DNA of 64,000 bases, taken from Ascarosepion bandense. Taxonomy: Eukaryota; Mollusca; Cephalopoda; Sepiida; Sepiidae. The position numbers were made by a program, and so were the translations under genes. Under the pieces are notes generated by a model. That model was not told where the DNA came from, made no database searches, and saw nothing but the letters and a program-made list of their open reading frames with translations. The first letter of the stretch is position 1. Every line of letters starts with the position of its first letter. Location: the NCBI GenBank assembly GCA_037127315.1, contig JBBBDQ010001688.1:2822501-2886500 (forward strand), read 5' to 3'. Below, piece after piece: positions 45,154 to 57,309 of the stretch.

Positions 45154-45175
45154 TTTGTTTCTCTTTTACTTTCAG
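45154..45175 (+). other. Candidate 3' splice acceptor before the C2HC gene exon
   Basis: TTTGTTTCTCTTTTACTTTCAG is a long pyrimidine tract ending in AG, followed by the exon holding the ATG at 45571. Predicted from consensus alone. Confidence 0.55.
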
Positions 45176-45570
45176 AAAATATTCCTGTAAGAGAGCTTCC
45201 ATTTGAACAATCCTTTGCCTATATATTACCTGAGGTTAACCATTTTCTTCAAAGATTCATCTTGATTCATATTTCCTGAACTGTTTATTTTTCACATTAT
45301 ATATCCTGAAAAATTTCAAGGCTTATTCAGCTTAACTACAAATTCATATTTGATAAAATTCTGAAATTAGAGTATTAATTACTTCAAGGTGTCTTTACAT
45401 TTGCAAAACCTGTTCAAACTGGTTTCAATCCAAATTCTTGTTTATGAAAATTAAGACAAAAACGATAAGGCTTTTCCATTTATTTGATTGCAACATATAA
45501 AGTTGGGACAAGGACTGAGAGACTGACTTAAAGCACATAGTTAAGTGGCATTTTATTTTATTATTACAAT

Positions 45571-46866
45571 ATGGAACAGTGCAAATATTGTGAGAATACC
45601 TTCAAACAAGTTGCAAAACACATCAACAAATGCCCAGTTAGACTAAAAGAAATTGCAGATATGCAACCATGTCCTCATTGCAAGAAAATGTTCAAGCGAG
45701 TTGCTACTCATCTTCACAGCTGCCCAGAGAAACCAGAAGAAAACGATAAAATAGCCAGAGAGAAGACAACGAAAAAGGATTTGTCATCAAAACAAAAAGC
45801 CGACAATGATATAGAAAATTTAAATATGAAACCATGTCCTCATTGTAAGAAAATGTTCAAGCGAGTTGCTACTCATCTTCACAGCTGCCCCGAGAAACCA
45901 GAAGACAACGATGAAAAAGCCAGAGAGAAAACAACGAAAAATGATTTGTCATCAAAACAAAAAGATGACAATGATTCAGAAAATTTAAAGATGCAACCAT
46001 GTCCTCATTGCAAGAAAATGTTCAAGCGAGTTGCTAGCCATATTCACAGCTGCCCAGAGAAACCAGAAGAAAACGATAAAATAGCCAGAGAGAAAACAAC
46101 GAAAAATGATTCATCAAAAGCAAAAGACAACAATGATATAGAAACTTTAAATATGAAACCATGTCCGCATTGCAAGAAAATGTTCATGCGAGTTGCTAGC
46201 CATATTCACAGTTGCCCAGAGAAACCAGAAAATGAAGACATGCCTGATAGCAAAGCAATGAAAAATGATTCATCTTCTGAAGAAAATGACAGCAATACAG
46301 CTGAATTGTATTTTGATGAAAACGACAGTATTTCCACACCTTTGAAAGATGCATTTCCTGATGCGCTTTTTGACCAATCAGAACATGGAAACAACTTTTC
46401 TGTTGTTACCTCATCATCGAAGACACAAACAACAAAACGCGAAAGTTATGCTTCTGCAAGAACCCCACATGAACCAATATATGAGTCAATTCATGATAGC
46501 TATCAGGCATCAACTCTGCGAAAAACCCCTGCAAGTGAGGACTCTTGGGAATCAGGCTCTTCCCATACTACACCAATGAATCTAAAGAGGCCCCCACTCC
46601 ATGGTAGCCATACTTCATACCATCAGGTACGAACTGTTGACTACTCAAGGAATGATCAACTGTCACTGACAGATTTCAGTGAAGACAGCAGTTTTAATAA
46701 ACCCTTGGAGCTTGATGACAGTTTTTCGTATCTTCATCAGGATTTAAAACGGCCTCCAATTCACACAAATTCAGAATCCCACTTACTGAGTGAAACAAAT
46801 AAAAAACTATTTCCCAGCAATGAAGAAGAATTCTATGAATTTCAGCACAATGGATCACGAGAGTAA
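45571..46866 (+). CDS. Tandem C2HC zinc-finger protein (431 aa)
   Basis: The best host gene in the window. The ORF opens with ATGG in acceptable context and encodes five C-x2-C-x9-H-x3-C fingers with first cysteines at residues 4, 34, 89, 144 and 198. The last four are near-identical (CPHCKKMFKRVATHLHSC) and spaced 55, 55 and 54 residues by Lys/Asp/Glu-rich linkers with EKPEENDKIAREKTTK; the DNA units (~165 bp) are also almost identical, so they duplicated recently. Residues 230-431 are Ser/acid-rich and likely disordered, with a KRPPLHGSHTS / KRPPIHTNSES pair near 346 and 395. No signal peptide or membrane helix is visible. The finger resembles the N-terminal CPYCKKPFKRLKSHLPYC motif I recall for vertebrate C17orf80, a mitochondrial-nucleoid-associated protein; orthology is unproven. 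It is probably the terminal exon after an intron ending at 45175, though this exon alone could encode the protein. Function unknown. Confidence 0.8.
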   Translation: MEQCKYCENTFKQVAKHINKCPVRLKEIADMQPCPHCKKMFKRVATHLHSCPEKPEENDKIAREKTTKKDLSSKQKADNDIENLNMKPCPHCKKMFKRVATHLHSCPEKPEDNDEKAREKTTKNDLSSKQKDDNDSENLKMQPCPHCKKMFKRVASHIHSCPEKPEENDKIAREKTTKNDSSKAKDNNDIETLNMKPCPHCKKMFMRVASHIHSCPEKPENEDMPDSKAMKNDSSSEENDSNTAELYFDENDSISTPLKDAFPDALFDQSEHGNNFSVVTSSSKTQTTKRESYASARTPHEPIYESIHDSYQASTLRKTPASEDSWESGSSHTTPMNLKRPPLHGSHTSYHQVRTVDYSRNDQLSLTDFSEDSSFNKPLELDDSFSYLHQDLKRPPIHTNSESHLLSETNKKLFPSNEEEFYEFQHNGSRE

Positions 46867-46880
46867 ATAATTGACTGTAA

Positions 46881-46886
46881 AATAAA
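46881..46886 (+). other. Candidate polyadenylation signal
   Basis: AATAAA 15 bases after the TAA of the C2HC gene. It is close to the stop but correctly oriented. Confidence 0.4.
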
Positions 46887-46889
46887 CAA

Positions 46890-47176
46890 TACTTGTGACA
46901 AGGGCTTATCAAATATATATTTTCACACTTAGATGTTACAAGAATCAATATTTATATCAAGCTAGTCAAGGTAATTGATTGTTAATTTTGGACAAGACAA
47001 AATTAATGAGAAAAAAATATTATTACCCAAGAAAAAAAAAAGGTATTTCTTCCAAGATTTACCATGACAGTCCAATGGGGAGCAGAGTCATGAAAGGTAG
47101 AGTATAATGCCAGAACTCCTGTCAAAATCTTTGGAAATTTATTGTGATTGCATTAAAAGTCTGCCATTCATATGCT

Positions 47177-47209
<33 letters not shown>

Positions 47210-48004
47210 AATTTTCAAAATTCAAAAATGTTGAATGAACATTTCAACATGAAATTGGAATTTACCTTCCTACTTTTCTGTTTCGGATTAAAGTAATTTA
47301 ATAAAATAATATATATATATATATATTCAATATATGATGATGATCACAAGATTCAGTTGTGTCTTGAACAGATATTGCTCTTTAAACTGGATCAACTTTT
47401 AAAACCTTTGGCACAAAGTCAGCAGAGATGTTGTCATCTATTTTACTGATTGTTTGCATGTCTTTTCAGCCAACCAGCTAATTTGCAATATTTATCACAA
47501 ATGTGACAAATTATTAGTCTTTAATGCCATTTTGTACTTGATCAGTAATTTGGTACAATGACTTAAATGATTTCATTTTTTTATGGTTTATCAGCACATT
47601 ATGGGTTATTTAAATGACTCAATTTTCTTCCTTTATTCAAGCAAAACATATCACATCATAAAGAAAACTCAACATATAATTAAGCAGTTATAAATCCAGA
47701 ATTTATTTCAACAGTTGTGAAATTACAAACTGCTTCATCAGACCCAAAAACCAATTTCTAAATAACTGCTGGTGAAAAAATAAAACACACACACACTTAT
47801 TCCTAAATAAATTCCAGTCAAACATATATAAATATGAAAATATAATATCATGAACTGAGTGCTGGTGTCAATAAAATAGTGCTTGATGTATAATAACTAT
47901 AAATTATATATTAATAATAAATAAACATGTATATGATAACTGAGAAATTTGGGAAAATTCTGTGTGGTACATTTCTTCATCAGCATGAAGTAATGTTCTT
48001 ATTG

Positions 48005-48053
<49 letters not shown>

Positions 48054-48454
48054 TGGAGATGGGGGCATATAAATATAAGCATTGGTTATAATTATATTCC
48101 TTTACTTTGCTACAAATAATTTCATCAATAAGACCATTATTTTATGAAATACATTGCATAGATACTTTTCCATATTGTCGTTCAATTACCTATCATTGTT
48201 CTGATGTATACAAATTTATATATTATAGTCTCATATCTATATATTTAAAATAAAAAGGAACATAAATCACAGACAAGATTTCTCAAACATTTAGGCCGGT
48301 GGATATTCAAAAATGTATAATTATAGAAACAAAAAAACAAAAGAAAACAAAATACTCAAATACGAGTATCCATTAAAAATAATGTTCAAATAGATTTAAA
48401 TAAATATGTTGGTTTATACCAATTTTGTAAATTTACGTATAACTTCATTATATA
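46890..48454. other. AT-rich spacer with TA microsatellites
   Basis: (TA)n tracts at about 47178-47205, 47310-47326 and 48007-48050 and an AC run near 47787-47796. No gene seen. Confidence 0.6.
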
Positions 48455-48784
48455 CACTACCTGCCATAATTATCAGGCCACACCAGCTTAAGAAAGAAAA
48501 AAAAAATGATGTATTTCATACTATTTAATACTGCACATAACGTGCATCAAATAAACTGTTCTGGTGTCCAGCTTTCGTGCTCTCTTCCCCATGCTAGTCT
48601 TCTTATTGGCTGGTCGAAGCAAGCGCTTCCTGGCTGCCTTGTAAAATTTTAAAAGTAACAATAACAAACGAACCATTCTATTTTCATTTAGAATTATCCA
48701 TTTGGCAATAAATACTAAAAATAGTAAGAAATACATAAGTTTTTTTTTTTAACTGGAGTGGCCTAATAATTATGACTGGTAGTG
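48455..48784. mobile_element. MITE, Tc1/mariner-like, ~35-bp TIRs
   Basis: The left end CACTACCTGCCATAATTATC and the reverse complement of the right end CACTACCAGTCATAATTATT match over ~35 bp with few mismatches. Preceded by TA. A 71-codon minus-strand frame (48521-48736) with KFYKAARKRLLRPANKK could be a relic of a transposase DNA-binding region. Confidence 0.75.
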
Positions 48785-48790
48785 TGGGTG

Positions 48791-48825
<35 letters not shown>

Positions 48826-49839
48826 CATTTTAGAAGGATATGATATACAAATCAGAACAAGTGAGACACTGAATGCTAAAACAAAAAAATTCTATATATG
48901 TAATATATTTTGTCCCTTAAAAATGTCTGTCAGGGCAAATTATTTTTATTAATGAAATTATTTATATATGAGGTGTGTGTGTGTTATATATAAAATGACA
49001 TTAGCTAGAATATGAAGCGGGAAGCCTGCAATAAATGTCACAAGAAATATAAGAGACTTTGAGGAATTTAATTAAAAATTGTTTAAATACAAAAGAAGCA
49101 ACACCATCAACATGTTAATTGTTCATCTTGAAGCTAATGATTAAAAAATGATGCTTTAATTAAAAGAGCAAGTAATTTACTTTGGCAAAAATGTATTGAA
49201 AGTGCTCTGATTTTCGAGTCACCCGTGCTAAATTTGAATCCAGCTTCTAAGAACATTTTGCCTTTCTTAATAAATATCCTGCTATTGCTATGTGGGATTT
49301 TGTAACAACAGGGGCAATAGAAAGACAAAAGCCTTGTGAAAGAAAATTAAATCAGCTGAGTTCTTGTGTCTAAACACATTTGGCACCTGAAATTTTTAAA
49401 TTAAGAGTCCCTACATCTTCACTGTTTCCTTTTAGTTCATCATAATAACCAATGATTTTCATTTATATTCTAGTCTCCTTCTGCATGTATATAATTCTGT
49501 CAATAAGAATATTATTTTAGTCTGATGAAGTTCTTTTAAAGAACAAAATTCATTGCACAAAATTTTTCTATTTCATTATTCAACATTTTTTTTTTATATT
49601 TGGATTATAATAAAATATAATATTCTTAATAAAATTTAGAAATAATTTAATAAAATATGTACTAAATTCTATGATAAAATAAACATCTTTGATTCTAGTT
49701 TTTTCTTTTGTTGCATATTGATTTTCTTTCTTTAAAAGTTATGTGAAAATCTTCCCAACCCACTGGTTTTAAAAGGATAGGATTTCACTTTTAAAATGAA
49801 GACACTGAAAATATTCCTTGATCAATAAGATATCTCTTC
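48785..49839. other. AT-rich spacer, no gene seen
   Basis: Contains a (TA)n tract at about 48797-48823 and AT-rich filler. Confidence 0.5.
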
Positions 49840-50060
49840 CTCTCTTTTTATATTAATATCTAAATCCCTATCTAATTTCCTTATGCTAATCATCTTTCTA
49901 TCTTAATATTTTAATCCCTATCTAGTCATCCTATGCTAATCCTTCTATCCACCCCTATGCTAATATTTAAATCTGTATCTAATCTCTTGATGGTAATCTT
50001 TTTTCTCTCTATGCTAATATTTTGATCCCTCTCTAGTTTCCCTATGCTAATATTTTCAAC
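49840..50060 (-). repeat. Minisatellite, inverse copy of 39.04-39.56 kb
   Basis: On the plus strand, pyrimidine-rich units CTATGCTAATATTTTAATCC and CTATCTAGT recur; the reverse complement matches the unit at 39 kb. Confidence 0.65.
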
Positions 50061-51360
50061 TGTCTATTGTTTTGTTGCACTTTTTCATAAAAAAAAAAAG
50101 AAAGAAAAAAAAAGAAAGAAAAAAAAAGACAATGGGACTCTTCAGAACAACCAACATTTTTTAAATCTTTATCGCAAGCAAAAAAAGTCATGCTATGATG
50201 CAAGTAGTTGAAATGTGTGAAAGAAATGAAGATTCGAGGAGACAAATGATAGACATTACGGTGAAGCTATTAGCATAAAACTTACAGTTATAGGATACAA
50301 ATCCTATATCATCCAACAATTAACTGAAACACAAAAAGTAGAATTTTACACCAACAAAATCAGATCAGAATGACTGAAAACATTTTGAAAAAACAGACCA
50401 AGGCAAAATTCACAAATTAATTTTCTAACCAGTGAAGGGAAGCAATTTGCAAAACTGAGAAAAGTTAAGCCTATATGAAAAAAGTCTTTCAGTATAAAAC
50501 AAAAGAAAGTCAAATCAATCTGTCAGATAGAAGCAGAAATTAGACATAACACGCTAAGATGTAACAAAAACTTCAAACCACTTACCTGGACATAAGGTCC
50601 CGTCACACATTCTCCTTTTTGTGTGCTATGTTCTTTTACCTATTATTCTTTCTCACTATTCTCACTGTCAAAGAAAAAAAAAATTCAAATGACTTAAAAT
50701 TTAACATCACAATAAGTACAATTTTCCTTTATTGCTTTTCACTTTCTCGCCAGCCATAAAAAGAAAGGAACACATACTTTATTAGTAGCCTGATCAATCT
50801 TTTGTGCATGCACACATTTTGCTACTTACGAGAATTCTGGATTCATTTAACTAAAGTACTACACTTTCTCTTTGAATATTTACATAGTAATTTCACTTCT
50901 TCACAAATTTTGTTATTCTGTTTGGGTAATAAAATTCCACTTATTTTACAAATGAAACTTATTTTTTTCAACCTGACATTTTTAAATGTTGGGATTGTAG
51001 ACTGTTTGTGAAGTGGCCTTGTACCCGATGGTCTCTACATGAATGGTGATTCTGCAAGGAACACACAATAGAATTCTGAACCCTACATGATAGTACCTCT
51101 ACAAGGAACACACAGTGAAATTCTGAACACTACACAGTTACATGTAACAATTTAAACTGTAAAATGATGAAACCTATCTGCCAATCTAGTACTATGCTTA
51201 AATTTATAAAGACAAGGTACCAAAGAGCAAAAAAAACTTACCAGAACAATTACCATGAAAGTGTTTACAGAAAAAGCACAACACATTTTCTTTGTATACT
51301 ATTTAGTGATGCAACAGCACCTCAGAAACTCAACCCAATCCAATTCAGCTAGGTTCACAG
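50061..51360. other. AT-rich spacer, no gene seen
   Basis: A-rich (AAAG)n-like stretch at 50088-50128. An imperfect duplication (GGAACACACA..GAATTCTGAAC) lies near 51057-51130. No gene or RNA recognised. Confidence 0.5.
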
Positions 51361-51573
51361 CCAGTCAGTTAAGTGTCATACGTAATACAAATGGAAGATC
51401 ATGTCTCGAAAGTACGTTGCCAATACTTTCTGCAGTAAATTGGTTGCCAACCAAGGCTATAGAATCCAATTTGTTCTCTCTAACTTAACCCATAGCTAAA
51501 AAAGAGACAGGTACCTTAAAGGTATTTGCGCATAAATGAATGCGATGAATTCAACTGGTATCTGCATCACCCG
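51361..51573 (-). mobile_element. tRNA-derived SINE, diverged
   Basis: CAGTCAGTTAAGTGTCATACG, GATCATGTCTCGAAAG, TTGGTTGCCAACCAAGGCTA and GGTATTTGCGCATAAATGAA in antisense SINE order with an internal deletion. Confidence 0.75.
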
Positions 51574-51858
51574 GGCTTAAAGACCTTGTTACTTTAACTT
51601 AGTAGTAGCAGTTAGTAGTGTTAAACTTATTCTCGTAATTTTATCACATGACCCTTAAAGCCTTTAAAGGAATAAAAAAAAAAAAGGAACCACATGTTTT
51701 TTTAGCTAATTTGCTGTTCCAAGTCAACAGAATCATTCATTAACAATTAACATTTGCTTTTTTCCAAAGATAAATTGTTAGTCATCATGTATAATCAACA
51801 GTGAATACATGTTATTAATGCTATAAAGTTAAATACACATTTTGAAATATTGTTAAAC

Positions 51859-51861
<3 letters not shown>

Positions 51862-51905
<44 letters not shown>
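51862..51905 (+). repeat. Poly(A) tract of about 44 bases
   Basis: Uninterrupted A-run with no visible retroelement body attached on its left. Confidence 0.8.
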
Positions 51906-51908
<3 letters not shown>

Positions 51909-52324
51909 CTGTCATACGCAGTAACAAGACTGGAGATAATTTTAAAAAATGCCACCCTAATTAACAAAAATAATTCTTTACATCGAAAATATTAGTTTTA
52001 CTCTGATAAAAATTTGCCAACTGTACATCAAAAACACTATTACATCAATTTTTATTAAATCCACTGTTAAAGAATAACATTTAACTACCACAACCGGTGT
52101 TAATATAAAAACGTCCCCATATAAAACTATGGACAACCTCTAAACATAAATAATGCCTAGCGAGTAGGAAGAGACATACACAAACTAGAGAATTATGATT
52201 GTAACGGAGTTAGGAATATTCAAGTTAAATTTATTTATCAGAAGGAATTTTTGTGTTAGCTTCGTGAAAAAAACTCCACCCACAATATGTTAGTCCACAC
52301 TGGCAAGGTACGTCACTAGTATTT

Positions 52325-52835
52325 TCGATATCTAAACTGAATTTTTAAAAATAAGTTTTCCTGAAACTTATTTTAGTTTTAATTGAAAACTATGATTAAA
52401 TATACTATTTCCAGTAAGCAAAACAAACTGGTTTATTTCAAACAGAAATTATATTAATTGGAATAAAAGTTTGAGATTTTCTTTCAATTTTTTAATTTTG
52501 CTGCCATTTTTGAGCGATCGACACATTTGTAAACAAAAAAAAGTCAATTCTCGGTTTTAAAAATTTTACCCAAAAAATTTACTTCTGTGATTTGTTAATT
52601 TTGGAAAAATAAATTGAAATTAAAATTAATCTGATTTGAAACAAATATTACTTGTTTACGGCATAGAATTTAAAAAAAAAAAAGTATTTCTTAGTCACGG
52701 TGATAAGATTATAAAGCAAGTGCGAGTTGACAAGCTAAGTATGGTTCACCAGAATTGACATAATTTGATGAATGTAACCATTTTTTTAAGAGGAACAACT
52801 CTTAAAACACGTGACCTTTGAATGATATCTACCTA
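52325..52835 (+). repeat. Dispersed AT-rich repeat, family R2 copy 2
   Basis: Same landmarks as 31.92-32.45 kb, including TTTCCAGTAAGCAAAAC, TTGATGAATG, and AAAACACGTGACCTTTGAAT. Confidence 0.65.
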
Positions 52836-53399
52836 GTAACTTAAAAGAACTAATATTTTCAGCAATATAATATTTTATTGAATTTAGTTGCATTAGCTTA
52901 CGTTTGAAATATAGTTTTTGATAAAATGAAATTTCTTTTAAAATAATGTAAAACTTCTTAAATTAATTTAAATATTTAATCACTTTAAATAAATAAATAC
53001 TGAGGTTAATTCCTGATATGTTATGGTGTTTCACTGTTATTAATTTATGATAATTCATGAAATGTTATGGTATTAATTTATATTTTTTAATATTTTATTT
53101 TTTATTTTATTCTTTATTAATATGAATTGTTATAAGTTAAAGTTATTAAATAACTTATTTACAGAAGAAGCACCGAATTATAGAACATTTTGTGGCCCTG
53201 AAAATGGCCGTCTTTATTCTGTTGCCAGTTCAACCATCCTCATTTCCAGGTAAAGGTCCTGTATAACATAGCACCAACTTCATATCTGTTCAATTGACAG
53301 TTGTTGGCAACATCATTGATATAGAAAATCCTATAAGATGGATTTACAAAACTCATGATGTAGCCGACATATTCACATTTTTCACCATCAATTGTCCAA

Positions 53400-55520
53400 A
53401 TATGTCTGATGGTTTTGCCAACTATGTTACCGTTGAGTATTCATTCAATAGAAAAAAAAATTTATAGAACTTTCATGTCATTTAGATTTTTCTGGATCAT
53501 GGTTCTTTTCCGTTTTTCTAGCGATCTTTCTACCAATTTCTTCTTCAACTTTTTCACTCAGCCACTTCTGGCCAGTCTGTCTGCCGCATGTCACTGTCAA
53601 CTGCAAGTAACGATTGAATTGCTCAACATCATCGATGAATTTCCTTACTTGATTCCGCTTGGCCTTCATATCACTCATGCTCGATACATAAGTATTAGGC
53701 GCAAGCTACTTTCTTTCACAAAATTCATTAATGATGCTTTCATAGTGTGCTGCCTCACTGATGTCAATACCAACTTGGAAGACGTTTCTACCATTGCAAA
53801 TGACTTTTCATACTGCCTGCTTAAAGCCTCCACAGCCTCTTTTAAACAGGCAGTTATAAGGTACATTTGTAGTGGGAATCAGTTGAGACTTAAAATCTTC
53901 CTTTGGTAGTGGGCGTCCAAAGAAGTTCTTTTGACAGGAAAAAATATCCATGGGGGCCACAGTTTGTTCCTTCAGATTTTCAATGACCCCTTTGACAATG
54001 TTCATAGTGTCAATGGAGTCTTTCTGAGTTGTAACATCAGGTACTCATCCAAAGCCATGTTAACAACTTTCCTATGATTCCCAGCACTTGCATCTCGACA
54101 ATAGTGGCTTCTTCTGTAAATAAGATCTACAATCTTAAGCAATGATCTCATTTGTGGAGGAAAGTCCCATGACAAACTTTTTGCTCTTTTCAAAAATGCG
54201 AAAGTTGCTCCTAGATGAAAAATATGCAACCGGTTTCCTCAGAACCTAGGGATAAGGGACAATGGAAGCCCTTGTTGGAAAAAAAAAAAAACTTCATTTT
54301 GTTAACATGCCCTAATTTATCACTATATCTGAGGAAATTAATGGCTGCAATAATTCACCATGATAGGCACTCACATTTAAATTTCCCATGGTGCTGATCT
54401 CACAGTCCTTAAGGACTTTCCTCATTCTAAATGCAACTGCTTCCAAAGGATGTAAATTGCAATGAAATTCTTTTAATTCAACCTGCCACTCCTTTTCTAT
54501 TAAAGTGATTGCAGAATGGTTGACAGGAGCTCGGTCTGTCAAGCAGCATTTAATTTTCGAAAATGTTTTTGAAACTCATCAACACTTTGGCCAGTAGACC
54601 GCGAGCCTACTTGAGCCAACTTGTTGATGCAGTGACAAATATGCTGCTTGCAGTCATTGGCAGTTCCTCCAGCAAGATGTTCTAGAGACACAAGAGATGA
54701 TGATGGCATTGTTAACATAACACAGTTCAAACGGATCCAATCTTGAGTGGTTGAGTCGAAAACTAAAGTGCAGTTTTCTGCAATTGCCACCACATCGAAC
54801 GTCTTGACATCTGAAAGGAAATCGAGTTCCCCCCCCCCCCACCATTCTATAGACAGTTGTGAAACCTGCTGTACAAAATGAAATTTTCTAGTGACAGTGT
54901 TTGAGAAAGATTTCACCAGTTCAGTAACACGAGAAGCAGGAACTCCATTTAAGAGACAGTCATAAGAGTTTCCTGATAGTGAATTGATTCAAACCATTGT
55001 TTCTGTTTTTTTTTTCTTTTGTAGTGAGCCTATTTCTTTCTTAAGCACTAGAATTTTTTTTATTTCTTTCAAACAGCAGTTTCTGCATTAAAAATGTTTT
55101 AGATTTAGATGGAGTGGCAGACAAATACTAGCTTGTACCTACAAATACTAGCTTGTACTTACAGCAGAGAGGGTTTCAGAAGAAACGTTAAGTACATTCA
55201 GCAGCATTGCATTTATTTCCGATAAGGTTGCAATTGCATCAGTCAAGGTTGCAATTGCATTGGACAGGTTTTCAGTTGTAGCAGGCATGTCAGAACTTGC
55301 AATAGGAATGTCCGAAGTTAAATTTGTGGTGGAGGTCAAACAGGCAATAGAAGATGTGGTAGCAGCAGCAGCAACAGAAGATTTGGATGCAAAAGAATGG
55401 GCCCCCTGTTCGCATATATTTTTGAATCCAGTAAAAATTTTTCCCTTAGACCTGGTTTTGAACATTTTGCAAATTTTATGCGTTGTATGTAACGTTATTG
55501 CAGGGAAACCATTTTTTTAA
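53400..55520 (-). pseudogene. hAT-like (RNase H fold) transposase-type gene, broken
   Basis: Minus strand, high to low: 55148-55465 is a Thr/Ser/Ala-rich N-terminal frame that runs into GCTGTAAGT, a good splice donor (near 55159). 54539-54916 begins NTVTRKFHFVQQVSQLSIEW and contains CTLVFDSTTQDW, a likely first catalytic Asp. 54312-54542 gives MTDRAPVNHSAI and FHCNLHPLEAVA, matching the D...CxxH pattern of hAT transposases. 54002-54229, 53808-54005, 53675-53866 and 53478-53678 continue with HIFHLGATFAFLK, FGRPLPKEDFKSQLIP, and KRNQVRKFIDDVEQFNRYLQ. Stops and shifts between pieces make it a pseudogene. Either a domesticated-type transposase gene or an element relic; family call is tentative. 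Confidence 0.6.
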
Positions 55521-56160
55521 ATTATTCTTAGTGGCTCATTCTACTATCATCCATAATGATCCATAGTTTTGTTGTATTTTTTTTAATATAGTCACACAGA
55601 ATCAGTCTGCCTGTTTGTACACTGCTGTACTTACACAGAATTTCCTCAGTTTTATTCATCTAATCTAGAATAAAATAAAACAATTGATTTATTTTAATGA
55701 AACTTTATGAATTGTCCACAAATTAATAAAATTATTTTTGAAATGTGTTTAAAGATATTTTTTACAAATTAATTGTTACCCCCTCCACAATTACTTTTAG
55801 AAGTAGGACAATTTAAAAAAATCTACAATCAAACTTGAGTTACAAACAAGTAAAAGTATTTTATTAAATTTTTAGTAATGTGGAGCTTACATTTTCCAAT
55901 TTCTTCATAAAACTAGTTCAAACAAAATTTTAACTGGCAGTTAAATAAATTCCAATCAATTTAATTTCTGTATGAAATTAAAAAATATATATATATTTTG
56001 CTTACTGGAAATAAAATTTAATCAGATTTTGTCCATTAAAAGAAAAAATATGAAAGGACAATTTTTAATTTAATAATTAAATTGTAGGTAAGAAAAAAAA
56101 ACAAATAAAAAAATTGTCAAAATCTTAAATTGAAGCAAAAATGAGTCTTCATTTTTTTAA
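55521..56160. other. AT-rich spacer
   Basis: No gene; repeats of A/T tracts, and a TTGTCCA(C/T)-containing stretch. Flanks the transposase pseudogene. Confidence 0.45.
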
Positions 56161-56420
56161 AATTAATTTTCTTGAAACTTTAGGTACCACAACTAGGTAC
56201 CTCCAGTGACTCCAGTCATTTTTCGATACCTAGAGATTCAAATAGAAATTATAAAAATAAGTTATCTCCAAGTTTTAAAATTAGCTTTATTTGAAAGCCA
56301 AGGGATTAACTTTAGTAATTCCACTAAGCAAAATACCCTGGTGTATTTTAAACCGAAATTATATTGATATTGAAAACGTGCGAGCAAATCTTTGTTTTTA
56401 CACGTTTGTTTAAAAAAAAA
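56161..56420 (+). repeat. Dispersed AT-rich repeat, family R2 copy 3 (partial)
   Basis: GAAAGCCAAGGGATTAAC, CCACTAAGCAAAATACCCTG, GTGTATTTTAAACCGAAATT match the two other R2 copies. Confidence 0.6.
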
Positions 56421-56869
56421 AAAAAAAAAATCCCCAAAACGACAAAAGAAATTAAAGTAGAACTATTTTTAATGGTCAGTTAGGTATTTCCCAAACATTA
56501 AATTACCATACATGATAATTCTCCAAAAATTGAATAAAAAGCTTTTATCGTGAAGATTTTTAAGTTCTATTATGAAAATCTTTTAACATTTTCTTGTGTT
56601 ATAGCACTGAGCAGCTATACATAAATCTTTCTTAACATTATCATAAATTAGTTAATGCACTTGCAGTCACAATTAAAAAATTGAGGAATTTAAAAAAAAA
56701 AAAAAAAAAATGACTTACTTTAAAAAATTTTTCCAAGGAATGACTTGCAAAAAAGGCTGTTGAATTTAGAAACGTCTTGAAAACACTGGAGTCAGAATAA
56801 AAATGCAGTTTTCTGTCGTTTCCATATTTACCCTACTCCCCCACTGGAGCGAGATGTGATATAAGGTCT

Positions 56870-57215
56870 TTTTTAAGGTGGGAACCCGACAGCGTACGGA
56901 CGAGCACAGGGACAAGAATTCCCCAGTCCCCTCAACCGCTGGTTGTGTTGGCCCCGGTGACGAGCACCTGGTCCACCCCTCTGCTGCAATGGGGTGGCGC
57001 GGCCGCGAGAAACTGTTCCCCGGGACCGGGCATCTTTCAATTTTTCTCAGAAGCAACCCTGTCCTCGCGGACGGAGATACAACTGAGCCGCATTCTGTCT
57101 TCGAGGACAGAGACAACCGTGTCAGGAAAGAGAATCCGTGGTTTCGATGTAAGGGGAATAATCCACAACACTTGTTAACTTCTAAAATCAATATGTCCCC
57201 TATGGAACATCGTAC
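56870..57215. other. Isolated GC-rich island, open on both strands
   Basis: A ~340-base GC-rich block in AT-rich DNA, with CpG-containing motifs (GGCGCGGCCGCGAG) and overlapping frames of 113 codons (56878-57219 +), 77 codons (56945-57178 +) and 141 codons (56766-57191 -). An internal near-repeat, CCTCGCGGACGGAGATACAA versus TCTTCGAGGACAGAGACAAC, is visible. No domain recognised. It could be a retroelement fragment, a CpG-type promoter/first exon, or foreign. Confidence 0.45.
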
Positions 57216-57299
57216 TTAAAATGAATTTTTACACACAAAAAAAAAAAATTTTTTTAAATTAAAAATATCAAGACAAAACGATTTTTATTAAACTTTTTT

Positions 57300-57309
57300 A
57301 ATTTCCGAT
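57300..57309. repeat. Left target-site duplication of SINE
   Basis: AATTTCCGAT, repeated at 57614-57623. Confidence 0.8.

Noticed and set aside
53409..53909. 166-codon plus-strand ORF
   Set aside because: Opposite strand of the hAT-like pseudogene pieces, which carry the recognisable peptides.
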